64,000 nt of DNA from an uncultured Prevotella sp. (GTDB taxonomy: Bacteria; Bacteroidota; Bacteroidia; Bacteroidales; Bacteroidaceae), in NCBI GenBank assembly GCA_946403845.1, contig CAMJBL010000003.1, positions 1 to 64,000 of the forward strand, in the 5' to 3' direction. Positions within the stretch are counted from its first letter, which is position 1. Each line of letters begins with the position of its first letter. The notes under the pieces were generated by a model. That model had not been told where the DNA came from, searched no databases, and saw only the letters and a program-made list of their open reading frames with translations. A program made the position numbers and the translations under genes. Shown here in pieces: positions 34,855 to 43,788 of the stretch.

Positions 34855-37404
34855 ATGAAACTGATTGCAACACTGCTGATGGTATGGATGGGACTGCATG
34901 GCGTGTGGTCACAACCATTGTGTACGGTGGTAAAGTATGACGAGGCTGATGGCGTGTCGTCAAGCCATATCACACAGTTGTTACAAGATGAGCAAGGCTT
35001 TATGTGGTTCGCTACCTGGAATGGCCTTTGTCGCTATGACGGCTATGAGTTCCAGACGTTCAAGCCCGCCGTTGGTGACGGTTGCCACATGACGACCGAC
35101 CGCATCCGAAACATCGATCTGTTGCCTGACGGGCGGATTCTGTGTCGGGCAGATGACGACTATGCTATGTTCAGCCTTCATGACTATCGTTTTCGCGACC
35201 TGACCAGCGATGAACGGCAGAAGGTGACGGAATGGACCAGACAGTACAGACAAAGTCAGTCGATGCTAAATGGCAGAAGTATGTCGTGGACAGACGTCTA
35301 CCAGACACAATGGACACTGCATGGTGACGGACAGCTGACCTATCGGCTGAGGGACGGTTCTTTCGTTGCGACTAAAGCGCTCGGCCTTACCGCTTCGCTC
35401 TGCGAAGAACCGTCCTTAATCGACAACTCTTATCCGTTGCCCTTGTCGCCTGGTACATTAAGTTTTGCCATGACTGACAGACAAGGAGACTTCTGGGTTC
35501 TTGACGATGGCAACATCTATAAGTTCTGTACGGGTCTGCAACGTACCCACCGGCTGGCTATCGAACCTCGCGAGGAGGTGAAATGCCTGTTCGCTGATCA
35601 GCAAGGCCACTATTGGGTGGCGACGAAGGGCGACCAGGCCCTGCGCATATATAACAGCAGTGACGACAGACTGTTGGGGTATCTCGGCAGCGACGGACGC
35701 ATCTATCAGAGCCATACCCGTTTTGGTGCAGCCGTCTATTGCATGTATCAGGCAAACGATGGCGCCCTCTGGCTGGGCACCAAGCCCGATGGCATCTTCC
35801 GACTCCGCCCATCTTCGACGGATGGTTTCAGGATAGACCATCTCACCAGCCTGCCCATGACGGATGTCTACCATATCGAAGAGGACAGGTATGGCCGTCT
35901 GTGGGTGGCTACATTGGATGGCGGCATCTGCTATACCGACAATCCGAATGCTGAAAAGCCCCATTTCGCTATTCCCAAGCAGTTTCCGAAAGATATCGGC
36001 CAGCGTGTGCGCTATCTGCATTTCACCAAAAATGACATCATGCTGGCAGCAACGGGCAATGGTCTGTGGGTGGCCCGATTGGAGCAGAATGCCGACAAGA
36101 TGCAGTTCCGATTGCATCAGCGTGAGAGCAAGCGTGCCAGTAGTCTGAACTGTAGTGCCACGATGGATGTGACGGAGGATGCCCAGGGGCGTTTGTTCGT
36201 CAGCACTGAGAGCGGGGGCATCAACCAGATCATGTCCTCGGACTTACTGGCCGATACGCTTAGTTTCCGCCATTTCAACGACATCTTCCACGCACAAGGT
36301 AATGATATCGTGCAATCGCTGACCTTACTACAAGACAAGCGGCTGATGGCTGTAGGCAGTCATCAGGTGACACTGATAGACAGTACTTTCCACGGACGTG
36401 TGCTGGATGCCCGCTACTTCCAGGACGACTATCGTTTCAGCGAGGCATCGCCGCTGGCACTCAGTGGCAATCGCTGGCTGTTCGGACTGATGGACGGTGC
36501 CTTTATCACCACCATGGAACAGATGACTTCCAGCACGACAAGTCCACGGATAGTGCTGACCAGCGTCTCCGTGCAGGGTGGCAGCAGCAATTATGCCATA
36601 GAGATGGCCGATACCATCGTGCTTGCCCCTGACGAACGCAGTCTGACCGTGCGCTTTGCCGCCATCGACTATAGTGCCTCAGAGCGCATCAGCTATGCCT
36701 TCCGCCTATCGACCGATAAGCAATGGCACTATATTGGTCACGACCGTTCGGCCACCCTACTCGACCTAAAGCCAGACACTTACCTATTGGAGATTCGTTC
36801 GACGAATGCTGACAGCGAGTGGCTTGACAACATCCGCACGCTCACCATCATCGTTCGTCCGACCTTCTGGGAGGCCTGGTACGGACAGCTACTGATCATC
36901 TTCCTATGTGTGGCATTGTTGGCAGCTATCGTCTATACCTATTTATATATTAGGCGCATCAAACGACAGCACCAGCAGACATTAGAGGCCTATCTAACGC
37001 TACTCAACAAGCCGGAAGGAGAAGTTACCTCTAAAGAAACCGCCCCCATAGTGGCACCTACGGTAAAGGCCGAGGATGACGCCCTGCTAAAACGCGTTAT
37101 GAAGTTTATCGAAGAAAACATCTCCGATGCAGACATCGGTGTGGGTGATTTGGCCGCCGCCGCTGCCGTCAGCCGCTCAGGGTTGCAGCGCAAGCTGAAA
37201 CAGACCATGGGCATCACGCCACAGGAGCTGTTGAGCGAGGCGCGTATCAAACGTGCCTGTCAGTTGTTGCAAGAAACAGACAAGCCTGTGTCAGAAATAG
37301 CCTATGCCTGCGGATTCAACGATCCAAAATATTTCAGCAAATGCTTCAAGCAAAGCACAGGAAAGACACCTTCAGAGTTAAAAAACACGCCACGACAGGT
37401 ATGA
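34855..37404 (+). CDS. Membrane-spanning propeller/Y_Y_Y sensor fused directly to an AraC-type DNA-binding domain
   Basis: 849 residues. Signal peptide (LHGVWSQP), two-component-regulator propeller repeats through about residue 560 (FMWFATWNGLCRYDGYEF, GALWLGTKPDGIFRL, GRLWVATLDGGICYT), a Y_Y_Y domain (about 575-665: LTVRFAAIDYSASERISYAF), one transmembrane helix (about 677-698), a linker of about 40 residues, and an AraC HTH_18 domain (about 745-845: IGVGDLAAAAAVSRSGLQRK, CQLLQETDKPVSEIAYACGF). The usual hybrid two-component system has histidine-kinase, ATPase and receiver domains between the membrane helix and the HTH; all are absent and the junction is in frame. It would sense a pectic oligosaccharide in the periplasm and act from the membrane. 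Likely target: the CE12-CE8/CE7 operon that follows. Confidence 0.85.
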   Translation: MKLIATLLMVWMGLHGVWSQPLCTVVKYDEADGVSSSHITQLLQDEQGFMWFATWNGLCRYDGYEFQTFKPAVGDGCHMTTDRIRNIDLLPDGRILCRADDDYAMFSLHDYRFRDLTSDERQKVTEWTRQYRQSQSMLNGRSMSWTDVYQTQWTLHGDGQLTYRLRDGSFVATKALGLTASLCEEPSLIDNSYPLPLSPGTLSFAMTDRQGDFWVLDDGNIYKFCTGLQRTHRLAIEPREEVKCLFADQQGHYWVATKGDQALRIYNSSDDRLLGYLGSDGRIYQSHTRFGAAVYCMYQANDGALWLGTKPDGIFRLRPSSTDGFRIDHLTSLPMTDVYHIEEDRYGRLWVATLDGGICYTDNPNAEKPHFAIPKQFPKDIGQRVRYLHFTKNDIMLAATGNGLWVARLEQNADKMQFRLHQRESKRASSLNCSATMDVTEDAQGRLFVSTESGGINQIMSSDLLADTLSFRHFNDIFHAQGNDIVQSLTLLQDKRLMAVGSHQVTLIDSTFHGRVLDARYFQDDYRFSEASPLALSGNRWLFGLMDGAFITTMEQMTSSTTSPRIVLTSVSVQGGSSNYAIEMADTIVLAPDERSLTVRFAAIDYSASERISYAFRLSTDKQWHYIGHDRSATLLDLKPDTYLLEIRSTNADSEWLDNIRTLTIIVRPTFWEAWYGQLLIIFLCVALLAAIVYTYLYIRRIKRQHQQTLEAYLTLLNKPEGEVTSKETAPIVAPTVKAEDDALLKRVMKFIEENISDADIGVGDLAAAAAVSRSGLQRKLKQTMGITPQELLSEARIKRACQLLQETDKPVSEIAYACGFNDPKYFSKCFKQSTGKTPSELKNTPRQV

Positions 37405-37427
37405 AAAGTGAGTCAGACCATCGGTTT

Positions 37428-37471
37428 GACGCATTTTTCATCCTTCTTTGATGCAATTTTCACCCCTTTCC
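37428..37471 (+). promoter_or_regulatory. 22-bp direct repeat, candidate AraC-type operator
   Basis: GACGCATTTTTCATCCTTCTTT (37428-37449) is directly followed by a related 22-bp unit starting GATGCAATTTTCACCCC (37450-37471); they match at 15 of 22 positions. The second copy ends 15 bp before the -7 element, as expected for an activator touching the -33 region. Confidence 0.5.
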
Positions 37472-37486
37472 ATCGGAATTTTGCCG

Positions 37487-37494
37487 TACTTTTG
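37487..37494 (+). promoter_or_regulatory. -7 promoter element of the CE12-CE8 operon
   Basis: TACTTTTG matches TAnnTTTG, 31 bp before the ATG at 37526. The -33 position lacks TTTG and overlaps the direct repeat. Confidence 0.55.
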
Positions 37495-37525
37495 CAACCA
37501 GAAATCGATTAAAACAAATTGAAAA

Positions 37526-40500
37526 ATGAAAGCAAAATTACTTTTCCTGTTGAGTCTCGTGATATTGTTAGCATCGACGGGCAGTGCCAAGAAAGTGCAT
37601 ACCCTGGGTGACTCCACGATGGCTCCCTATGACGAATCGGCTACGGTGACCCGCGGCTGGGGTATGTATTTCGGCCAGTTCCTGACCAACGGCTGGACCA
37701 GCATCAACTATGCCAAAGGCGGACGTGACTCCCGTGGCGGCTACAACGAACTGTGGCAGACGGCCAAGAAGAATGTGGAGGCAGGCGACTATGTCATCAT
37801 CCAGTTTGCCCATAACGATGAGAAAATCAGCGGTATGGACCGCGATGAAGTCTATAATTATTATATAAGTAAAGGCATGACCACTGAGGCCAATGCCCTT
37901 GACACCAGAGGCACGACACCTTCCACCACCTATAAGACATGGTTAGGTAAGATTGTCGATGAGGTCTTGGCCAAGGGAGCTCATCCCGTACTTGTTGGAG
38001 CAGCCTGCCGTAGTTATTTCTCTGGCGGCAAAATCCGCCGCAACGGGCGTCATGACTTGGGCGATTCGTTCTCGAAACTCACTGAGAACGGCATCTTAGA
38101 GAAGCAGAGCGTGCCTGCCGATGACCACCTGATGGACTACACCTACCACATGGAACAGTTGGCCAAGGAGAAGAACGTTCCTTTTGTCAATCTGACAGAG
38201 GCAACTGCAGAACTCTATGAAAGCTATGGCGATACCAAATGCCATGAACAGTTGTTCGACGGACAAGGCTCCACCCATTTCAACACAACCGGGGCGCTGC
38301 TTGTGGCCCGTCTCTGTGCACAACTCATGAAGGAGCAGGGTATTCTAAGCGACAATATCGTCGTACCTGTAGACCTCTCTGTATCGCCCACGACAGCCGA
38401 TATGGGCGAGGCGTATAAAGGACAGACGCTTACCAAGGAACTCACCATCAATGGTTTCGGTCTTTCACCAGCCGAAGGAACCATCACGATTTCAGCGACA
38501 GAAGGCGTGGAAGTCTCTGTCGATAAGAACAACTGGGCATCTACAGCTCAGATTGACTATAAAAACGGTACGCTCGTACAGAACATCTACGCACGTATCG
38601 TTCTGACCGCCGCCGGTGAATTCAACGGCAAAGTAACCGTCTCGTCAGGCGACAAGAACATTGAGATTCCCATCAAGGCCAAGGCCATAGAATTAGGGGC
38701 CGGTGCACCGTTCCGTGCGTTCTGGCCGCTGACAGCGGATGACAAGTGCAATGCAGAAGGCAGTGTGACTATACTCGATGAACAATGGAGCGGTATGGTG
38801 GTCAAGAACTACGCTGCCCTGAAGGCTGACGGAACGACCTGGCCCGAGGGCGCGACAGACGATGCCAACCGCAAGACACAGCGTAATGTGATTATCGGTG
38901 AACAATGGACGAAGGCTGAGGATGACGATCCTGGCCGCTATATCAGCTTCGGCGTGCAGGCACCGGAAGGCCAGACACTGAAGGTCAATAACATTTCCAT
39001 GTATGTCGGCGGTGCCGGAGGCAGTGGTATGATGTGCCATATCTACTACAGCACCGATGACTTCCAAACTAGAAGCACCATTTTTGCCCCGACCTCAATG
39101 GCAGGAAACACGATGTACGAAGTAAATGCGCAACCGGTCATCACCCTTGAAAGCGGACAAAAGCTCGAAGTACGTATCTATCCTTGGTACAACAGCGATG
39201 CCACAGGTAAAACGATTTGTCTGGCCGATGTCTGTATCAGCGGTATAACCGATGGAGGTGCAGCTCTGGAGAATGAGCCTGCCACGGTGAGCTTCCCCTT
39301 CCACGAAGGAAAGGAAGGTCAGACCGCAGTGTTCGGACCTGACGAGAAAATGGGCGCCTATTTCAAGACCAGCTACGTGGAACTCGGCTCGTCGCTGGCC
39401 TATAAGGGCACAGGTTCCGTTGGCCAGCAGACCCTGGTACAGCCTGCCCAGCAGGATGGCTCAGCCAATGAAGGCAACGCTGTCAACTTCTACTTCATCC
39501 CCAAGAAAGGCATGATATTCACACCGACTAAGATAGCCTTCAATATGACCCGCTACGGCACAGACGGCGGTAAGGTGGACGCTTCATGGATTGCCTCCGA
39601 TGGCAGTGTCACTGCCATTGCCTCGGGGCTGATACCCAACCGGAATAACAAGACACCCAATGTGACCGAGGTCAGCCAGGCTGTCAATGGTGCCAATGGC
39701 AGCGACGGTCTGTGCGGGCTGCGTCTGAATCTCTATAGCCTCGGCAACACCAAACAGGTGGGCTTCGGTGACATTGTCATCGAGGGAACCCTGCTGGGAT
39801 CACCGCAAGACACCCGTCAATGCCGCCTCACCGTTTCCCTCGATGACGAGAAGGCCGGTACACTGACAATTACCCCTAATGCCAGCGTCTTCGACGAGGG
39901 TGATGAGGTCACACTCTCCATAACAGAAAACTTCGGCTATCATTTCGCAGCCTGGACGGACGCTGACGGCCAAGAGGTTTCGACAGCGAACCCCTATACC
40001 TTCAATATTGCTGATGATACCAACCTGATAGCCACCTTCAACAAAATGAACACCTACGCCCTGAACCTGACACTGACGGAGGGGGCACAGAGCAATCTGG
40101 TGGAGATTGTACCTGCCGGCACCACTATCGACGGCAAACGCATGTACGAAGAGGGTGAAGTTGTGAAACTAACCGCCTCGAATAACAAGATCATGACCTT
40201 CACGGGTTGGGAAAACAACTCAACAGACATGGAACGCATCGTCACCATGAATGCCGATCAGAACCTGACGGCCAACTTCTCGGCTGTCGACTACATCGTG
40301 GGCTGGGACCTCTACTACGACCAGCCGGGCTCTAACCGTCCTGCCGACTACAAGGCCGACTCAGAGAATGCCGGCATGCTCTCGCTGCGCAAGGCCGACG
40401 GAACGACACAGGGTTGGCTGACCCGCGGCATCAGCAACGGCTTCGAGAACGGCCGTCCAGGTGCTCGCATCTGGAAACTGCGTTCCGAGGGCTGGTATTT

Positions 40501-42442
40501 CGAAATCAGCTTCTCGTCGAAAGGCTATACCAATCTGGTGCTGTCGAACGGCATGGGCGTCAGCTACAATACCTATAAGAATTTCAATGTGGAATACTCT
40601 GTTGACGGTACCAACTTCACCAAGTTCGGCGAGTTTGCCGGTGACACGGAACTAAAGAGCGGTTGGACTGACGGTGAGTTCAAGCTGCCTGCAGAGGCTA
40701 ATGAACAGGAGCGCGTATGGATTCGATGGATGGGTGTCAAGGAGAGTGGACTTGTAGGCAACGATACCGACTACGACGGACTCTGCATCGGCAACATCTT
40801 CGTAACGGCCGATGCCGGCTCGCTGGCTGATGAACAGGCTACGCTGACGGCTTCGAATCCTGCTGACGGTGCCACTGGCGTATCGCGTAACGGCAGCATC
40901 ATCCTTAACTTCGACAAGAAGATCAAGGCCGGTACAGGTGAGGCTACCTTAAACGGTGAGCAACTGGTGCCAATCATCAGTGGCAAGAGCGCCATCTTCA
41001 AGTACAGCGGTCTGAAATATGGCACCAGCTATACCTTCCAGATGCCCAAGGGCGTGCTGACATCGCGCAGCGGCAATGCCGTCGCCGCAGCCACCATCAA
41101 CTTCACCACCATGGAACGCCAACAGCCAGAGGCCCGTCTCTACGACGCTGTTGTTGCTGCTGACGGCAGTGGTGACTACAAGACCCTGCAGGATGCCGTT
41201 GATGCTGCTCCTGCCAACCGTGCCACCCCATGGCTCATCTTCGTCAAAAATGGACGTTATAAGGAGCATGTTGACATACCTGCCACGAAACCATACCTGC
41301 ACATCATCGGTCAGAACCGCGACAAGGCCATTATCCTTAACGATCGCCTGTCTGGTGGTGAAAACGCCTACAACGTTGATCCGGGTGCAACGGTCACTGT
41401 CAAGGCCAAAAACGTGTTCTTCGAGAATATTACGCTGGAAAACGAGTACGGTCACGAAAAGCAGGCCGGTCCACAAGCTCTGGCCCTCAATACGCAGGGT
41501 GACCGCATCGCCTTGAACAACGTGGCCCTGCTCAGCTATCAGGACACGTGGATTACCACCTCTACCTCGAATAACCGCCACTACATCAAGAACTCATTGA
41601 TTGAGGGTGCCGTTGACTTCATCTACAATTCAGGCAACGTTTACCTCGATGGCGACACGCTCGAAATCAACCGTCCGTCGGGTGGTTACATCGTGGCTCC
41701 CAGCCATGCTGCCGACGTGAAGTGGGGCTATGTCTTCATGAACAATATCATCCGCCCCCACAAGGGAGTCAACGTCACCGATGTCTGGCTGGGCCGTCCC
41801 TGGCACAACTCACCGAAGACCGTATTCATCAATACCCAAACTTTCGTCAACATCCCTGCTAAGGGATGGTATGAGCACATGGGCGGACTGCCCGATCTCT
41901 GGGCCGACTACAACACCGTCGATGCCAATGGCAATCCCATAGACCTCTCACAGCGTGAAGACACCTACTGGATAGAGGTAAATGGTGAAAAGGTATATGG
42001 CAAGGCCAAGAACTTCCTCACCGACGAGGAAGCTGCCCAATATACCATTAAGAATGTGATGGGCGGCAACGACAACTGGCAGCCCGACCTGATGTGTGAG
42101 GCTTGCGATGCGCCTGTCGTCAAGGGCGAGGGCACTCTGCTCACATGGCAGGCTGTACCATACGCTATCTGCTATGTGGTTACCAAGAATGGCGAGGTGG
42201 CAGGATTCACTACTGAAACCTGTTTCGACGGCTACACAACTGACGACACCTGGCAGGTGCAGGCTGTCAACGAATATGGAGGACTGAGTGTTTACGGCAC
42301 AGCCAATAACACTACCGACATCAAACATTATACTTCAGACATCTTACATCAGACATCTGTCTACAACCTCGCTGGCCAACAGGTTTCTGAAAGCTATAAG
42401 GGTCTGGTTATCAAGAATGGCCGTAAGATGATTCAAAAGTAA
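37526..42442 (+). CDS. CE12-CE8 fusion: pectin acetylesterase plus pectin methylesterase
   Basis: 1638 residues. The N-terminal SGNH domain of CE12 type (about 22-275) keeps all blocks: TLGDSTMAPYD (Ser), KGGRDS, IIQFAHND and DGQGSTHFN (Asp/His). Then come about 900 residues of beta-sandwich and bacterial-repeat-like modules (FGYHFAAWTDADGQEV, IMTFTGWENNS), a Big_5-like module (about 1100-1200), and a complete CE8 beta-helix (about 1208-1516) with VAADGSGDYKTLQDAVDAAP, SYQDTW, GAVDFIYNSG and WLGRPW. An FN3-like module and the tag VYNLAGQQVSESYKGLVIKN follow. One polypeptide would thus remove both acetyl and methyl esters from pectin. The CE7 gene starts 7 bp later. Confidence 0.9.
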   Translation: MKAKLLFLLSLVILLASTGSAKKVHTLGDSTMAPYDESATVTRGWGMYFGQFLTNGWTSINYAKGGRDSRGGYNELWQTAKKNVEAGDYVIIQFAHNDEKISGMDRDEVYNYYISKGMTTEANALDTRGTTPSTTYKTWLGKIVDEVLAKGAHPVLVGAACRSYFSGGKIRRNGRHDLGDSFSKLTENGILEKQSVPADDHLMDYTYHMEQLAKEKNVPFVNLTEATAELYESYGDTKCHEQLFDGQGSTHFNTTGALLVARLCAQLMKEQGILSDNIVVPVDLSVSPTTADMGEAYKGQTLTKELTINGFGLSPAEGTITISATEGVEVSVDKNNWASTAQIDYKNGTLVQNIYARIVLTAAGEFNGKVTVSSGDKNIEIPIKAKAIELGAGAPFRAFWPLTADDKCNAEGSVTILDEQWSGMVVKNYAALKADGTTWPEGATDDANRKTQRNVIIGEQWTKAEDDDPGRYISFGVQAPEGQTLKVNNISMYVGGAGGSGMMCHIYYSTDDFQTRSTIFAPTSMAGNTMYEVNAQPVITLESGQKLEVRIYPWYNSDATGKTICLADVCISGITDGGAALENEPATVSFPFHEGKEGQTAVFGPDEKMGAYFKTSYVELGSSLAYKGTGSVGQQTLVQPAQQDGSANEGNAVNFYFIPKKGMIFTPTKIAFNMTRYGTDGGKVDASWIASDGSVTAIASGLIPNRNNKTPNVTEVSQAVNGANGSDGLCGLRLNLYSLGNTKQVGFGDIVIEGTLLGSPQDTRQCRLTVSLDDEKAGTLTITPNASVFDEGDEVTLSITENFGYHFAAWTDADGQEVSTANPYTFNIADDTNLIATFNKMNTYALNLTLTEGAQSNLVEIVPAGTTIDGKRMYEEGEVVKLTASNNKIMTFTGWENNSTDMERIVTMNADQNLTANFSAVDYIVGWDLYYDQPGSNRPADYKADSENAGMLSLRKADGTTQGWLTRGISNGFENGRPGARIWKLRSEGWYFEISFSSKGYTNLVLSNGMGVSYNTYKNFNVEYSVDGTNFTKFGEFAGDTELKSGWTDGEFKLPAEANEQERVWIRWMGVKESGLVGNDTDYDGLCIGNIFVTADAGSLADEQATLTASNPADGATGVSRNGSIILNFDKKIKAGTGEATLNGEQLVPIISGKSAIFKYSGLKYGTSYTFQMPKGVLTSRSGNAVAAATINFTTMERQQPEARLYDAVVAADGSGDYKTLQDAVDAAPANRATPWLIFVKNGRYKEHVDIPATKPYLHIIGQNRDKAIILNDRLSGGENAYNVDPGATVTVKAKNVFFENITLENEYGHEKQAGPQALALNTQGDRIALNNVALLSYQDTWITTSTSNNRHYIKNSLIEGAVDFIYNSGNVYLDGDTLEINRPSGGYIVAPSHAADVKWGYVFMNNIIRPHKGVNVTDVWLGRPWHNSPKTVFINTQTFVNIPAKGWYEHMGGLPDLWADYNTVDANGNPIDLSQREDTYWIEVNGEKVYGKAKNFLTDEEAAQYTIKNVMGGNDNWQPDLMCEACDAPVVKGEGTLLTWQAVPYAICYVVTKNGEVAGFTTETCFDGYTTDDTWQVQAVNEYGGLSVYGTANNTTDIKHYTSDILHQTSVYNLAGQQVSESYKGLVIKNGRKMIQK

Positions 42443-42449
42443 TTCGTAT

Positions 42450-43769
42450 ATGAGAAAACTATTATTATTCGTACTATTGTTGCTGGGCATCAGCGCGCAG
42501 GCCGAGAACTATCCCTATCGTGCCGACTGTCTGTGGATGACAGTTCCTGACCACGCCGATTGGCTGTACAAGACCGGCGAGAAAGCGAAAGTTGAGATAA
42601 GTCTCTACCGCTACGGCATACCGCAGGATGTGGAGGTGAACTACGAGATCGGGCCGGATATGATGCCAGCGATATCTACCGGCAAAGTGACGCTAAAAGG
42701 TGGGCGCGCCGTCATTACCATGGGGACGCTTAAGACTCCAGGGTTCCTCGACCTTCGCCTGAAGGCATCGCTTGACGGCCACAACTATGAGCACCATGTG
42801 AAGGTAGGCTTCTCGCCCGAACAGCTGAAGCCCTATACCAAGAATCCTGCCGACTTCGACGCCTTTTGGCAGAAAGCCATCGAAAAGGCACGGAAAGCGG
42901 TGAGTGGTGAGAAATTACTAATGAGTAAAAAGAAGGTAGACGAATACTGCACTGATGAGACCGACATGTATCTGCTGAAGCTCAAGACCGACCAGCATCA
43001 CAGCATATACGCCTACTTGTCGATGCCGAAGAACCGTTCAAATAAAAAACATCCCGTTGTGCTCTGTCCTCCCGGTGCCGGTGTGAAGACCATCAAGGAG
43101 CCCATGCGCAACCTCTACTATGCCAAGAACGGATTCATCCGTCTGGAGATGGAGATTCACGGTCTGAACCCTGAGATGACGGCAGAGCAGTTCAAGGAGA
43201 TCAGCAGTGCCTTCGACCATGAGAACGGCTACCTCTGTAACGGTCTTGACGACAAGGACAACTACTACATGAAACACGTCTATGTGGCTTGTATGCGTGC
43301 CCTCGACTATCTGTGTTCGCTGCCAGAATGGGACGGCAAGAACGTCTTCGTGCAGGGCGGCAGCCAGGGCGGAGCACTCTCGCTCATCACCGCAGGCCTC
43401 GACCCGCGTGTTACAGCCTGTGTAGCCAACCATCCGGCACTTTCGGATATGGCAGGCTATCTGGCCAACCGCGCCGGAGGCTATCCGCACTTCAACCGTC
43501 AGAACAACATGCTGACACCCGCGAAGGTTGAAACACTGGCCTACTACGATGTGGTGAACTTCGCCCGCCGCATCACCTGTCCGGTCTATATGACATGGGG
43601 TTACAACGACAATGTCTGTCCGCCCACCACCAGCTACATTGTGTGGAACCTCATCACCGCTCCCAAGGAATCGCTCATCACACCTGTCAACGAACACTGG
43701 ACAAGCGAGGACACCAACTACGGCCAGATGCTATGGCTGAGGGGAAAGAAATCGGGGCTCTCAGATTGA
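42450..43769 (+). CDS. CE7-type acetyl (xylan) esterase
   Basis: 439 residues. Signal peptide (LLGISAQAEN), an N-terminal Ig-like domain (about 20-120), and a CE7/AXE1 alpha/beta-hydrolase domain (about 125-435). The nucleophile motif is GGSQGG (Ser305); the acid is probably in TWGYNDNVCPP and the histidine in NEHWTS. Members deacetylate oligosaccharides of broad type, here probably acetylated pectin or its side chains. Second gene of the CE12-CE8 operon, 7 bp downstream. Its stop codon lies in the loop of the downstream terminator hairpin. Confidence 0.85.
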   Translation: MRKLLLFVLLLLGISAQAENYPYRADCLWMTVPDHADWLYKTGEKAKVEISLYRYGIPQDVEVNYEIGPDMMPAISTGKVTLKGGRAVITMGTLKTPGFLDLRLKASLDGHNYEHHVKVGFSPEQLKPYTKNPADFDAFWQKAIEKARKAVSGEKLLMSKKKVDEYCTDETDMYLLKLKTDQHHSIYAYLSMPKNRSNKKHPVVLCPPGAGVKTIKEPMRNLYYAKNGFIRLEMEIHGLNPEMTAEQFKEISSAFDHENGYLCNGLDDKDNYYMKHVYVACMRALDYLCSLPEWDGKNVFVQGGSQGGALSLITAGLDPRVTACVANHPALSDMAGYLANRAGGYPHFNRQNNMLTPAKVETLAYYDVVNFARRITCPVYMTWGYNDNVCPPTTSYIVWNLITAPKESLITPVNEHWTSEDTNYGQMLWLRGKKSGLSD

Positions 43770-43785
43770 GAACCCCGATTTCTTT
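43745..43785. terminator. Bidirectional terminator overlapping the end of the CE7 gene
   Basis: AAAGAAATCGGGG (43745-43757) and CCCCGATTTCTTT (43773-43785) form a perfect 13-bp stem; the 15-nt loop contains the CE7 stop codon TGA (43767-43769). The convergent GH57 gene ends at 43789. Confidence 0.75.
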
Positions 43786-43788
43786 CTA

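Noticed and set aside
34855..37404. Frameshifted hybrid two-component system
   Set aside because: Membrane helix, linker and HTH are in one uninterrupted frame and no kinase or receiver sequence is left in any frame nearby.
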